From: JBAYNW01 sp041678605
Lineage (GTDB): Bacteria; Cyanobacteriota; Vampirovibrionia; Gastranaerophilales; Gastranaerophilaceae
Direction: 5' to 3'
DNA length: 28,275 nucleotides
Assembly (NCBI GenBank): GCA_041678605.1
Contig: JBAYNW010000020.1
Span: forward strand, 1-28,275
Position 1 is the first letter of the stretch; each line of letters starts with the position of its first letter. Both the position numbers and the translations under genes were made by a program. The notes under the pieces were generated by a model. That model searched no databases and was not told the origin of the DNA. It saw only the letters and a list, made by a program, of their open reading frames with translations. This document shows, piece by piece, positions 13,479 to 20,626 of this stretch.

Positions 13479-14576
13479 ATGACAACAAAGGAAAAGTATT
13501 CGGACAGCGAATTTGAGACTTTATTGAATGAATACGATTATAATTTCAAAAAGGGTGATCTGGTAAAGGGCATCGTCTGGTCTTATGATTCAGAGGGTGT
13601 AATTGTTGATATCGGTTCAAAAACTTCCGCAATTGTACCCGTAAGGGAAGCAAAAATTGACATTTCAGAACCCATTGAAAATATTTTAGAAAAAGGCAAA
13701 GAATACGAATTTCTGATTATAAAAGAAGAGGACGAGGATGGAAGATTTGTTTTGTCACGCAAAAAAGTTGATTTAGCCTACAACTGGAAAGAATTGGAAA
13801 AAATCAAAAATTCTGATGAGGTAATCCTTGGAACGGTTGCTTCTTGTGTCAAGGGCGGAATTTTGGTTGATATACTTGGGATAAGGGGCTTCGTGCCGTC
13901 AAGCCATCTCCGCTGCAAGGAGTCGGAAATTAGGGTGGGGGATAAAATTGAGCTAAAAATTCTTACTCTTGACAGCCAGCAAAACAATTTTATTTTATCT
14001 AATAAAAAAGTATTTTCAGAAAATGCTGAAGATGCGAAAAAGACAGTATTCTCGCAAATAGAAGTCGGGCAGGTGCTAAAAGGTGATGTAGTCAGGATTA
14101 CTGATTTCGGGGCGTTTATAGACATAGGCGGAGTAGACGGACTTTTGCCGCTTTCTCAAATATCATGGAGATGGGTGGACCATCCGGCAGATGTTTTAAA
14201 AGTCGGAGATAAAATCGACGTTGAGGTAATAGGCGTAGACCACGACAAACACAGAGTCAGCTTGAGTTTAAAAAATCTTGAAAATGACCCATGGATTGAA
14301 GCTGAAAAAGAAATTTCCGAAGGCGACAAAAAAGAAGGCACAATTACCAGAATTAAACATTTTGGGGCTTTCGTCGAGGTTTATCCGGGAGTTGAAGCAC
14401 TTTTGCCTCACAATGAATTGCTTGAATATCAGAATAAGAATAACTGCATTTTAAAAGTAGGTGACAAGATTAACACTACCATACTAAAATTTAATCCGAC
14501 AGATAAAAGAATTGCTCTTAGTGTAAAAGATGCCGCAGAAAATAAAAAAATAGACCCAACAAATGAGATTAATTAA
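13479..14576 (+). CDS. rpsA: Ribosomal protein S1-like protein with four S1 domains
   Basis: The 365-residue protein has four S1 (OB-fold) RNA-binding domains, at about residues 24-96, 112-178, 193-263 and 280-350. Typical signatures are KGDLVKGIVWSYDSEGVIVD, GQVLKGDVVRITDFGAFIDI with GLLPLSQIS, and EGTITRIKHFGAFVEVYPGV with ALLPHNELL. E. coli S1 has six domains; shorter S1 proteins occur in cyanobacteria and Gram-positives. The product probably helps 30S subunits bind mRNA. Whether it is the genome's only S1 is unknown. GGAG lies 7 bases before the ATG, directly after a perfect palindrome in the leader. S1 is known to control its own translation in E. coli, so the palindrome may be regulatory. 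Confidence 0.85.
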   Translation: MTTKEKYSDSEFETLLNEYDYNFKKGDLVKGIVWSYDSEGVIVDIGSKTSAIVPVREAKIDISEPIENILEKGKEYEFLIIKEEDEDGRFVLSRKKVDLAYNWKELEKIKNSDEVILGTVASCVKGGILVDILGIRGFVPSSHLRCKESEIRVGDKIELKILTLDSQQNNFILSNKKVFSENAEDAKKTVFSQIEVGQVLKGDVVRITDFGAFIDIGGVDGLLPLSQISWRWVDHPADVLKVGDKIDVEVIGVDHDKHRVSLSLKNLENDPWIEAEKEISEGDKKEGTITRIKHFGAFVEVYPGVEALLPHNELLEYQNKNNCILKVGDKINTTILKFNPTDKRIALSVKDAAENKKIDPTNEIN

Positions 14577-14676
14577 TTGCGTTTTGTGGTAAAATGCAAT
14601 CAGGGTTTTAATTAATTTCGCCCAATTTGGCTTTCGTCTGGTGTGGTCATTTTAGGATAGCTATGAGGTCTTAAGT
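14573..14676 (+). promoter_or_regulatory. Conserved pilin leader, copy 1
   Basis: This 104-base region recurs at 15344-15447 with only scattered changes. It holds an extended -10 (TGG then TAAAAT, 14590-14595) bracketed by ATTGC and GCAAT, then a conserved transcribed part (AATTTGGCTT, GGTGTGG, CATTTTAGGATAGC) and GAGGT as RBS. TGGC and GGTCA can pair; in copy 2 the latter is GGCCA, which keeps the pairing. Confidence 0.65.
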
Positions 14677-15333
14677 ATGTTAGTAAAAAAAGGGTTTACT
14701 CTTTCAGAAGTTATGGTCACATTAGGTTTGATTGGAGTTTTGGCTGCAATTCTTATCCCCACAATAACAAGGACGGCTCCGGACTCTAAGAAAATTATGT
14801 TCAAAAAGGCTTATTATACTACAGAGCAAACTATTCGTATGCTGATTAACGATGATGCCTTTTATCCGGCGACTGCAACTACAAAAATCAGCGGCGTTGT
14901 ATATCAAAGAGGTTTTAATTATACAGACGTAACTGACGGAATGAATATTCCCGCATCAACCAACAAATTTTGCTACCTTTTTTCTCAAAGACTAAAGACG
15001 GTTGGTACAGTGAGCTGTCCGAGTGCATATATGACCAACGGGAAATTTACAACCGCTGATGGAATGACCTGGATAATACACCAATCATTTATGGCCCCGG
15101 ATTTTCCTGTAAATAATAATGCATACCTTAAGTTCATTATCGTTGATATTAACGGGAGCAAAAAACCTAACTGTTCGGCGGTTGATATTGGTGAATTATT
15201 AGATATTGCAGTCTGTCCCGCATCGGTTTCTGTCCCTGATACCTTCTCAATTACGGTCAGATATGACGGTGATCTTCATGTAGACGACTCGGGTGCGGCC
15301 TTATTGGAAAATCCTACCGATAATGCAAAATAA
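14677..15333 (+). CDS. Type IV prepilin-like protein 1
   Basis: The 218-residue protein has a classic type III (prepilin) leader. MLVKKG is followed by the mature N-terminus FTLSEVMVTLGLIGVLAAIL, with cleavage expected between Gly6 and Phe7 and Glu at +5. The hydrophobic helix (about residues 7-30) anchors and packs the pilin. The globular part contains a conserved FCYLFSQRL segment with Cys, further cysteines (SCPS, NCSA, VCPAS) and a terminal GAALLENPTDNAK. It could be a major or minor pilin or a type II secretion pseudopilin; assembly genes are not in the window. GAGG lies 8 bases before the ATG. It forms a tandem duplication with the next gene at a spacing of exactly 771 bases. Confidence 0.88.
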   Translation: MLVKKGFTLSEVMVTLGLIGVLAAILIPTITRTAPDSKKIMFKKAYYTTEQTIRMLINDDAFYPATATTKISGVVYQRGFNYTDVTDGMNIPASTNKFCYLFSQRLKTVGTVSCPSAYMTNGKFTTADGMTWIIHQSFMAPDFPVNNNAYLKFIIVDINGSKKPNCSAVDIGELLDIAVCPASVSVPDTFSITVRYDGDLHVDDSGAALLENPTDNAK

Positions 15334-15343
15334 TTATTCCACG

Positions 15344-15447
15344 TTAATTGCTTTTTGTGGTAAAATGCAATTAGGGTTTTGGTTAATTTAAACTAATTTG
15401 GCTTGCGTCGGGTGTGGCCATTTTAGGATAGCGATGAGGTATTAAGC
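15344..15447 (+). promoter_or_regulatory. Conserved pilin leader, copy 2
   Basis: Second copy of the 14573-14676 leader, displaced by exactly 771 bases. The extended -10 TAAAAT is at 15361-15366. ATTGC/GCAAT flank it again, and the downstream GGATAGC, ATGAGGT and TTAAG blocks are kept. Confidence 0.65.
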
Positions 15448-16095
15448 ATGTTAATGAAAAAAGGATTTACTCTTTCAGAAGTTATGGTAACGTTGGGTAT
15501 GCTTGGAGTTTTGGCTGCAATCCTTATTCCGACAATAACAAAGGCTGCTCCGGATGCTAAGAAAGTTATGTTTAAAAAGTCTTATTATACTACAGAACAA
15601 ACGATTAGTGAGTTGATTAACGACGATATTTTTTATCCGGCGACTGCAACTACAACCGTCGGCGGCGTTGTCTACCAAAGAGGCTTTAATTATACAACCG
15701 TAACTACCGAGATGAATATTCCTTCAATGACCGCTAAATTTTGCTACCTTTTTTCTCAAAGACTAAATACGGTAGGCACGGTGAATTGTTCAACCGCAAG
15801 TGCATCAAATGGAACTTTTACGACCTCTGACGGTATGGATTGGACAATAAGAGAATCGAGCGGGTTTCCGGTCGATAACACCAAATACGAAGGCTACATT
15901 GTAGTTGACGTCAACGGAAGTAAAAAACCTAACTGTTGGAAAAACGGTACCGTTTCCGGACTGTCATTTACCAACTGTGCCGCATCGATTTCTGTACCGG
16001 ATCAGTTTTTGATATCAATCAGATATGACGGGAAACTTCAGGCAGACCCTTCGGGTGCGGCCTTATTGGAAAATCCTACGGACAATGCAAAATAA
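15448..16095 (+). CDS. Type IV prepilin-like protein 2 (tandem paralogue)
   Basis: The 215-residue protein is a close paralogue of the preceding gene. MLMKKG is followed by FTLSEVMVTLGMLGVLAAIL with the same cleavage site and Glu at +5. ATATT and GGVVYQRGFNYT, KFCYLFSQRLNTVGTV and the final GAALLENPTDNAK are shared, while the middle (about residues 108-170) has diverged and gained different Cys positions (KPNCWKNG, FTNCAAS). This pattern, conserved ends and a variable exposed centre, fits diversification of surface-exposed pilin loops after duplication. It carries its own copy of the leader, so both genes can be expressed independently. Confidence 0.88.
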   Translation: MLMKKGFTLSEVMVTLGMLGVLAAILIPTITKAAPDAKKVMFKKSYYTTEQTISELINDDIFYPATATTTVGGVVYQRGFNYTTVTTEMNIPSMTAKFCYLFSQRLNTVGTVNCSTASASNGTFTTSDGMDWTIRESSGFPVDNTKYEGYIVVDVNGSKKPNCWKNGTVSGLSFTNCAASISVPDQFLISIRYDGKLQADPSGAALLENPTDNAK

Positions 16096-16119
16096 TTATT
16101 CGGAGTTGATTGCTAAATT

Positions 16120-16926
16120 ATGATAACATCTTATAAAAAATTAATAGCATTTACACTTGCAGAAACGGCAGTCGTTTTTTTTATTATGGGCGTTGTTGCC
16201 TTAATAACGATTAATTTAACAACATCAAGAATGAATTATGTAAATAAATTTGCATACTACTCCACATTTATGAATCTAAAAAATGGAGTTGGACAGCTTA
16301 TTGCCGAAGGATGCCCTTCAACCGTCAGCGTTTGCAGGGAGTTAAAGGCACTTCCGACAGTGGGATATAAGAGTGACGGAACCGGCTTTTGTGACAGATT
16401 AACCAATATAATGAACACCGTCGGAAGTATTGATTGCTCTCTGTCACTATCGAGCGAACCAACAGATTTTTCATCAAAACCTTCAAACTTTATAACGACA
16501 AACGGAGCTATATATTATAATTTTGGTAAAGCCCCCGTCTTTGGAGAAGGTGCAACTTACGACGGAACTCCGGAAAATGATATTTACACCATTTATGTTG
16601 ATGTCAGCGGGGCGAGAGGAAAATCAATATTAAATCAAGATGTCATGAAGTTTAGGATTACCCGTGCGGGAATGGTTCTGCCTGACCCATCTTCCGTAGG
16701 TGCAACAAATACCGATTATTTATCAACATCTGTCAAATATAAAGATGCCAGCAACAATATAATTTGGCTTAAAAACGGTATTACATTCAAAGAAGCGGAA
16801 TGTATCTCGGGATATATAACCACTTCGATTTATTCCGGCTATTGCAGTCCTTACACGCAAGATACTACACATTGCCCGATTTCTAACAATACCTGTAAAG
16901 TAGTAATAAACAAACCGGGGTTTTGA
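16120..16926 (+). CDS. Cys-rich prepilin-like protein 3
   Basis: The 268-residue protein starts MITSYKKLIA followed by FTLAETAVVFFIMGVVALIT. This is a prepilin-type leader in which the residue before the cleavage site is Ala10, not Gly; Glu at +5 is present. The rest is rich in Ser, Thr, Asn and Cys (at least 10 cysteines, among them GCPSTVSVC, FCDRL, DCSL and CSPYTQDTTHC), suggesting disulfides in an exported protein. It may be a minor pilin or tip component. It lacks the leader seen before the other two pilins: homology to it stops after TTGATTGC, just before the ATG. No good Shine-Dalgarno is visible (GGAG at 14 bases), so it is probably co-transcribed with pilin 2. Confidence 0.78.
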   Translation: MITSYKKLIAFTLAETAVVFFIMGVVALITINLTTSRMNYVNKFAYYSTFMNLKNGVGQLIAEGCPSTVSVCRELKALPTVGYKSDGTGFCDRLTNIMNTVGSIDCSLSLSSEPTDFSSKPSNFITTNGAIYYNFGKAPVFGEGATYDGTPENDIYTIYVDVSGARGKSILNQDVMKFRITRAGMVLPDPSSVGATNTDYLSTSVKYKDASNNIIWLKNGITFKEAECISGYITTSIYSGYCSPYTQDTTHCPISNNTCKVVINKPGF

Positions 16927-17037
16927 CCAAAGCCTTAAGGGGCAACAAAAAAAGTAACAGCAGAAATCAAGTAAGGCTGAAACTCTTTAATAATAAGCGT
17001 TCGCACTTTCGCCCCCCTTGCGGGGGAGAATAGAATT

Positions 17038-17142
17038 TCAAAACGAGGTACGAGTTTTAGAAATTCCAAGAGGGGGGTAAATGGAACAATAGTATGCTTT
17101 TTACCCCCCACCCAATTTTTCTAACACTCGTACCTCGTGTTG
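17038..17142. repeat. Long imperfect inverted repeat (MITE-like)
   Basis: The gap 16927-17405 (479 bases) holds no gene, only repeats. Here two arms of about 45 bases (17038-17082 and 17098-17142) are inverted copies, sharing ACGAGGTACGAG, TTAGAAA and GGGGGGTAAA, around a spacer of about 15 bases. The strong self-complementarity and absence of coding sequence fit a miniature element or hairpin repeat. Confidence 0.7.
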
Positions 17143-17150
17143 AAAAATCC

Positions 17151-17210
17151 TTGCCTCTCAAAAACGATACTTAATCGTTTTTTCGGCAGAGTCTCTCAGG
17201 TGGGGAGGGG
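17151..17210 (-). repeat. Composite palindromic repeat, shortened copy
   Basis: Same core as 1-93 and 28134-28226: CCTCTCA, the hairpin AAAACGAT/ACTTA/ATCGTTTT (17161-17181), TTCGGCAGAGTC and a G-rich tail. It directly follows the inverted repeat at 17038-17142, so the elements are clustered. Confidence 0.8.
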
Positions 17211-17405
17211 ATATAGTGAAAGCTTTTCAGATATAAATAATTTTTACTGACCTGTTACCAAATAATTTTTTTGTTAATTTTTGTAACGCATGCTCCTGTA
17301 AAATCTCAAGTTTTAGTACAAACCTGACGATAACGACCATGAGAAAAAGGAAAATAGATTTAAAGGTCGAGAAAATATCTACAAATCAGGAAAAGGTAAG
17401 AAAAA

Positions 17406-19013
17406 ATGGGATTAGCAGCGTCACAAGTAAGACTTTTGTTACTGACAGCACGTAAAGATGATGTTGAAAGTAATTTAATGTTCGTTTCTAACGAGAGACT
17501 TTCTCTTGCCCGCCAATCCGCAAATCTTTCCAAGGATTATAATAATGCTTTGAATGCGACTCAATTGACCTGGACTAACAACGGCACGGATGATATTAAT
17601 TTAACATACAATTTGTTAATGAGTCCGAACTCTTCAAATGTACTGGGGCAGTACATGATAGCGGATACCTCCAATCGTGCGATACTTAACGATACCTATG
17701 CAAATATATTTGGTACAAATTTGAATAGCGGCAGCAATACCGGCAGTGTAACAGAAGCTCAGTTCCTCGCGGCTATGGGAGCTGGTGGAGGAGTAGTAGC
17801 AGCCGGCCAAGGAAAAAATGCTAACAGACCGGGAGCTACCAGAGTAGGCGGTACAACCGGTGGCGATTATACGGAAATAGAAAATAATGCAAACACAATC
17901 TTACAGACCATGAAGGACGCCAAGATGGTTGATGCAAATGGTAAAGTGACGAGTGCGGCCGGTGATGGTTTTCTTTACTCGCCAGAACAAATATCAGCCA
18001 TTCAAGGAGCTTTGGATGCCATGGGTAGTAATATTGCTACCAAACTTGGAACAAGCGAAATGCAATCCGTAGCTCAGGCTCTTCAAAAAGGAGGTAATTC
18101 AAGGTCGGGCGGCACAAACATAGACAAGAATTTACTGGCGGAATATCAATATTTGATGCAAATGCAAAGAACAGTTAAGGCTGCTCAGGCTATGATTATT
18201 GCATTGAACGGACAAGATACAGCCGACGGAAAAGCAATATGTACCGCAGCATTAAACCTTTTGCTCGCGGGAGGTACCGTAAATGACCAAATGCACAGCG
18301 GCAGCAATATTAACCGCTCCAACGAAGTTGAAGACCTCCTGAGAAAAGGCTGGACCGCTAGCCACAATGGTCTTGTTAAAGGCTATTCAGACGCCGACCA
18401 TGCGATAAAAGTTGATGGGCAGGCTCTTGATTACAACTTCACCGGAGGTTCGACTGTCTGGGGAGGCAACTCTAATGACTTACTGGGCGGTACCCCTTGG
18501 GGCAGTGACGATGACGGAGACTATGGAGAAACTGAAGACCTCGCCTATTTCGACCAAAACATAACTAGCTTAGCCATTAACGCAGAAAAAGCGAATGGAG
18601 GAACCAATTCCAATTCCAACTCCAACTCCGACGCCGCTTTCTACTCAAACATGTATTACTTCATCCAAAAAAACGGGTGGGTAAGAGCGTCTTCTATCGA
18701 CAAAGGCGACGGGTCTTATCTGCAAAGCATGATACTTAACGGTACTGCACACTTATGTGAAATGAATGACGATGGTACCTGGGAAGTCGTAAGCGATACC
18801 GACGCACCTTTAGACAGTCAGGATAAAGATTCCACCAAGGCAAAGGCAGAATATGATGCCGCCAAGGATAAACTGGATTGCAAAGAAAAGCAAATGGATT
18901 TGCAAATGAACAATCTTGATTCCGAACGTTCCGCATTGGATACGGAAATAGACTCCGTTAAAACCATAATCAACAAAAATATTGAAAGATCTTTTAAAAT
19001 GTTCGACGCTTAA
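17406..19013 (+). CDS. Large coiled-coil-ended protein, Asn/Ser/Gly-rich centre, unknown function
   Basis: The 535-residue protein matches no family I can name. It has a helical N-terminus without signal peptide (MGLAASQVRLLLLTARKDDV, then ESNLMFVSNERLSLARQS). A long, weakly structured centre rich in Asn, Ser, Gly, Asp and Thr follows, including SNSNSNSNSD encoded by hexamer repeats near 18606-18630. The C-terminus is a coiled coil (LDSERSALDTEIDSVKTIIN and KNIERSFKMF). Helical ends with a variable centre and no Sec signal recall flagellar or type III-exported axial proteins, but no sequence identity to those is claimed. A shorter protein of the same plan is at 12717-13070. AGG lies 9 bases before the ATG. 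A strong intrinsic terminator follows, so it is a single-gene unit. Confidence 0.75.
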   Translation: MGLAASQVRLLLLTARKDDVESNLMFVSNERLSLARQSANLSKDYNNALNATQLTWTNNGTDDINLTYNLLMSPNSSNVLGQYMIADTSNRAILNDTYANIFGTNLNSGSNTGSVTEAQFLAAMGAGGGVVAAGQGKNANRPGATRVGGTTGGDYTEIENNANTILQTMKDAKMVDANGKVTSAAGDGFLYSPEQISAIQGALDAMGSNIATKLGTSEMQSVAQALQKGGNSRSGGTNIDKNLLAEYQYLMQMQRTVKAAQAMIIALNGQDTADGKAICTAALNLLLAGGTVNDQMHSGSNINRSNEVEDLLRKGWTASHNGLVKGYSDADHAIKVDGQALDYNFTGGSTVWGGNSNDLLGGTPWGSDDDGDYGETEDLAYFDQNITSLAINAEKANGGTNSNSNSNSDAAFYSNMYYFIQKNGWVRASSIDKGDGSYLQSMILNGTAHLCEMNDDGTWEVVSDTDAPLDSQDKDSTKAKAEYDAAKDKLDCKEKQMDLQMNNLDSERSALDTEIDSVKTIINKNIERSFKMFDA

Positions 19014-19026
19014 AATCTTATCTTGA

Positions 19027-19058
19027 GCGGGGTGCGACGCACCCCGCCTTTTTATTTT
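19027..19058 (+). terminator. Intrinsic terminator
   Basis: GCGGGGTGC (19027-19035), loop GAC, GCACCCCGC (19039-19047): a perfect 9-bp stem followed by CTTTTTATTTT, 13 bases after the stop codon of the coiled-coil protein gene. Confidence 0.93.
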
Positions 19059-19063
19059 GGGGT

Positions 19064-19332
19064 AATAACTCAGGTAAAAACGCAAACAAGTCTCACGTCA
19101 ATTGCGAGGGGGGTAAATGTTTTGTCCTATGTCAAAGAGCGTTCGCGTCATTGCGAGACAAGGGTTTCCGGCCATGCATAAATTGTCCACCGAAGCAATC
19201 TGTCCCATGGGGGTATGCTGGAAAGATTGCTTCAAAATGCAAACTTTTTCATAGGTCTACACGCCTCATGTTTCGCAATGACGCGGTAGCGTAAGTTTTA
19301 AGTGTGCTTATTTCTTGCCGACCTGAGTTATT
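19064..19332. mobile_element. MITE-like element with 12-bp terminal inverted repeats
   Basis: The gene-free part of 19014-19358 is mostly this 269-base element. AATAACTCAGGT (19064-19075) and ACCTGAGTTATT (19321-19332) are perfect inverted ends. ATTTTGG occurs just outside both ends (19054-19060 and 19335-19341) and may be a target duplication, separated from the ends by 3 and 2 bases. Inside are CGTCATTGCGAG-type segments (19151-19162, with an imperfect copy near 19096-19108 and a reverse-oriented CGCAATGACG near 19276-19285) and GAAGCAATCT/AGATTGCTTC, a dispersed palindrome known from several bacterial groups. No transposase is encoded. Confidence 0.65.
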
Positions 19333-19358
19333 GCATTTTGGAGCAGTCCGCTTTTATT

Positions 19359-19898
19359 CTATAAAAACATCCAACTGCAAACAATGATTGACATAACGGC
19401 AGCGATTATGTCCGCCAAAATCCCGACCCAGAGTGCATACCTGAATTTTGTAATACCGACCGAACCAAAATAAACCGCCAAAACATAAAAAGTTGTTTCC
19501 GAACTTCCGACCATAACAGCCGCAAGTTTTGTTGAATATGCCGTAGCCCCCGCAGTTGTGGCTATTTCGGAAAACAATCCCAAAGCCGCAGAACCAGATA
19601 GCGGACGGACAAAAATCACCGGCAGAACATCCGCAGGGATATTGAATCTGGTTAAAACAGAAGCCAGAGCGGCTGAAAGCATTTCAATCGCACCGGATGC
19701 TCTAAGCATGGAAATTGCAACTATTATTGCGACTAAGTAAGGTATTATCATTATCGCAACCTTAAATCCATCTTTTGCACCCTGAGTAAAAACTTCGTAA
19801 ACGGGAACCTTTTTAACTATTCCCACAGTTAAAATCAGAACGATTATGAAAGGCAATGCCCAGAGGGAAATTGCGTTCAGAATTGACTGAAAACTCAT
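19359..19898 (-). CDS. spmB: Spore maturation protein B-like membrane protein
   Basis: The 179-residue membrane protein matches SpmB of the nucleoside-recognition (Gate) domain family. It has about five hydrophobic helices, with the conserved segments PYLVAIIVAISMLRASGA, RPLSGSAALGLFSE and GSSETTFYVLAVYFGSVGI. In spore formers spmAB affects spore core dehydration, but the pair is common in bacteria that do not sporulate, where its transport role is unknown. A strong GGAGGTGA lies 4-5 bases before the ATG, and the ATG overlaps the spmA stop codon (ATGA), so translation is coupled. Confidence 0.92.
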   Translation of the reverse strand: MSFQSILNAISLWALPFIIVLILTVGIVKKVPVYEVFTQGAKDGFKVAIMIIPYLVAIIVAISMLRASGAIEMLSAALASVLTRFNIPADVLPVIFVRPLSGSAALGLFSEIATTAGATAYSTKLAAVMVGSSETTFYVLAVYFGSVGITKFRYALWVGILADIIAAVMSIIVCSWMFL

Positions 19899-20506
19899 TC
19901 TTCACCTCCGTCGGTACTACCTTCAGCTTGTGGCGGTGAAAATCTTTGAAAAATTTTCGCAATACATATTGCCGATACAAAAGTAAAAGAAGTTACCAAA
20001 AGCGTGGGGGCGATAATTTCTGTCGGATTTTTGTACCCTATCCCGACCAGAACAGCAATAACAGTCGCCGGAATCAACTGAAAACCTGCCGTATTCATCG
20101 CCAGAAGCATGCACATAGCGTTAGATGCGGTTTTTTTGTTAATGTTATGCTTTTGCAAATCCTGCATCGCTCTTATCCCTATTGGCGTTGCAGCGTTCGT
20201 CAAACCTAAGGCGTTAGCCGAAAAATTCATGGCAATATTGCCGATTGCAGGGTCCTCCGGCGGAATTTCGTTGAAAAGTCTTCTTGTAATCGGCTTAATT
20301 AATTTTGCGATAAATTCGACCAGTCCCGATTTCTCTGCGATTTTCATAATACCCAGCCAAAATGCCATTATCCCGATTAAAGAAAAGGCTATTTGAACGG
20401 ACTTTTCGGCACCCGTTAATATTGAGCCGACAACATCGGGCAGTTTTCCGTTAGCCGCCCCGATTATTATCGATAAAACTATTAATCCGTAAAAAACATA
20501 ATTCAT
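19895..20506 (-). CDS. spmA: Spore maturation protein A-like membrane protein
   Basis: The 203-residue membrane protein matches SpmA. Its key segments are IGIMAFWLGIMKIAEKSGLV, the conserved NFSANALGLTNAATPIGIRAM (broken by the family's GLTNAATP motif), and NAMCMLLAMNTAGFQLIP. A Gate-domain architecture with about five membrane helices is evident; the last 15 residues are polar. SpmA and SpmB are expected to act as a heteromeric membrane complex. No Shine-Dalgarno precedes the ATG; TTGACA at 20534-20529 has no properly spaced -10. No sporulation gene is nearby, so the name reflects homology and not a role in spores. Confidence 0.92.
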   Translation of the reverse strand: MNYVFYGLIVLSIIIGAANGKLPDVVGSILTGAEKSVQIAFSLIGIMAFWLGIMKIAEKSGLVEFIAKLIKPITRRLFNEIPPEDPAIGNIAMNFSANALGLTNAATPIGIRAMQDLQKHNINKKTASNAMCMLLAMNTAGFQLIPATVIAVLVGIGYKNPTEIIAPTLLVTSFTFVSAICIAKIFQRFSPPQAEGSTDGGEE

Positions 20507-20589
20507 AATTTCTATTTAACCATTAATCTGTCAAAAGGTAAAGAAGTAATGATTTGTTAATTAAAAATTTTACAATGCCTTCTATGTTT

Positions 20590-20612
20590 GTTTATTTTAA
20601 GTTAAAATAAAC
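20590..20612. promoter_or_regulatory. Perfect palindrome upstream of the WYL regulator pair
   Basis: GTTTATTTTA (20590-20599), AGT, TAAAATAAAC (20603-20612), ending 14 bases before the first WYL-gene ATG. The arms contain TTAAAAT-like -10 sequence, so a bound regulator would block transcription or translation. It is a candidate autoregulatory operator. Confidence 0.7.
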
Positions 20613-20626
20613 ATGAGGAAGAGGTT

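Noticed and set aside
14573..14676. Cyclic-di-GMP class I riboswitch before the pilin gene
   Set aside because: The expected conserved blocks of that class are not found; only a conserved leader can be claimed.
17339..17455. Possible upstream 38-codon frame (MRKRKIDLKVEKISTNQ...) overlapping the start of the coiled-coil protein gene
   Set aside because: No Shine-Dalgarno and no recognisable product. The overlap with the downstream gene could allow regulation, but nothing supports translation.
19064..19332. Non-coding RNA gene between the terminator and spmB
   Set aside because: The strong pairing is explained by terminal inverted repeats and known palindromic repeat cores. There is no promoter of its own.
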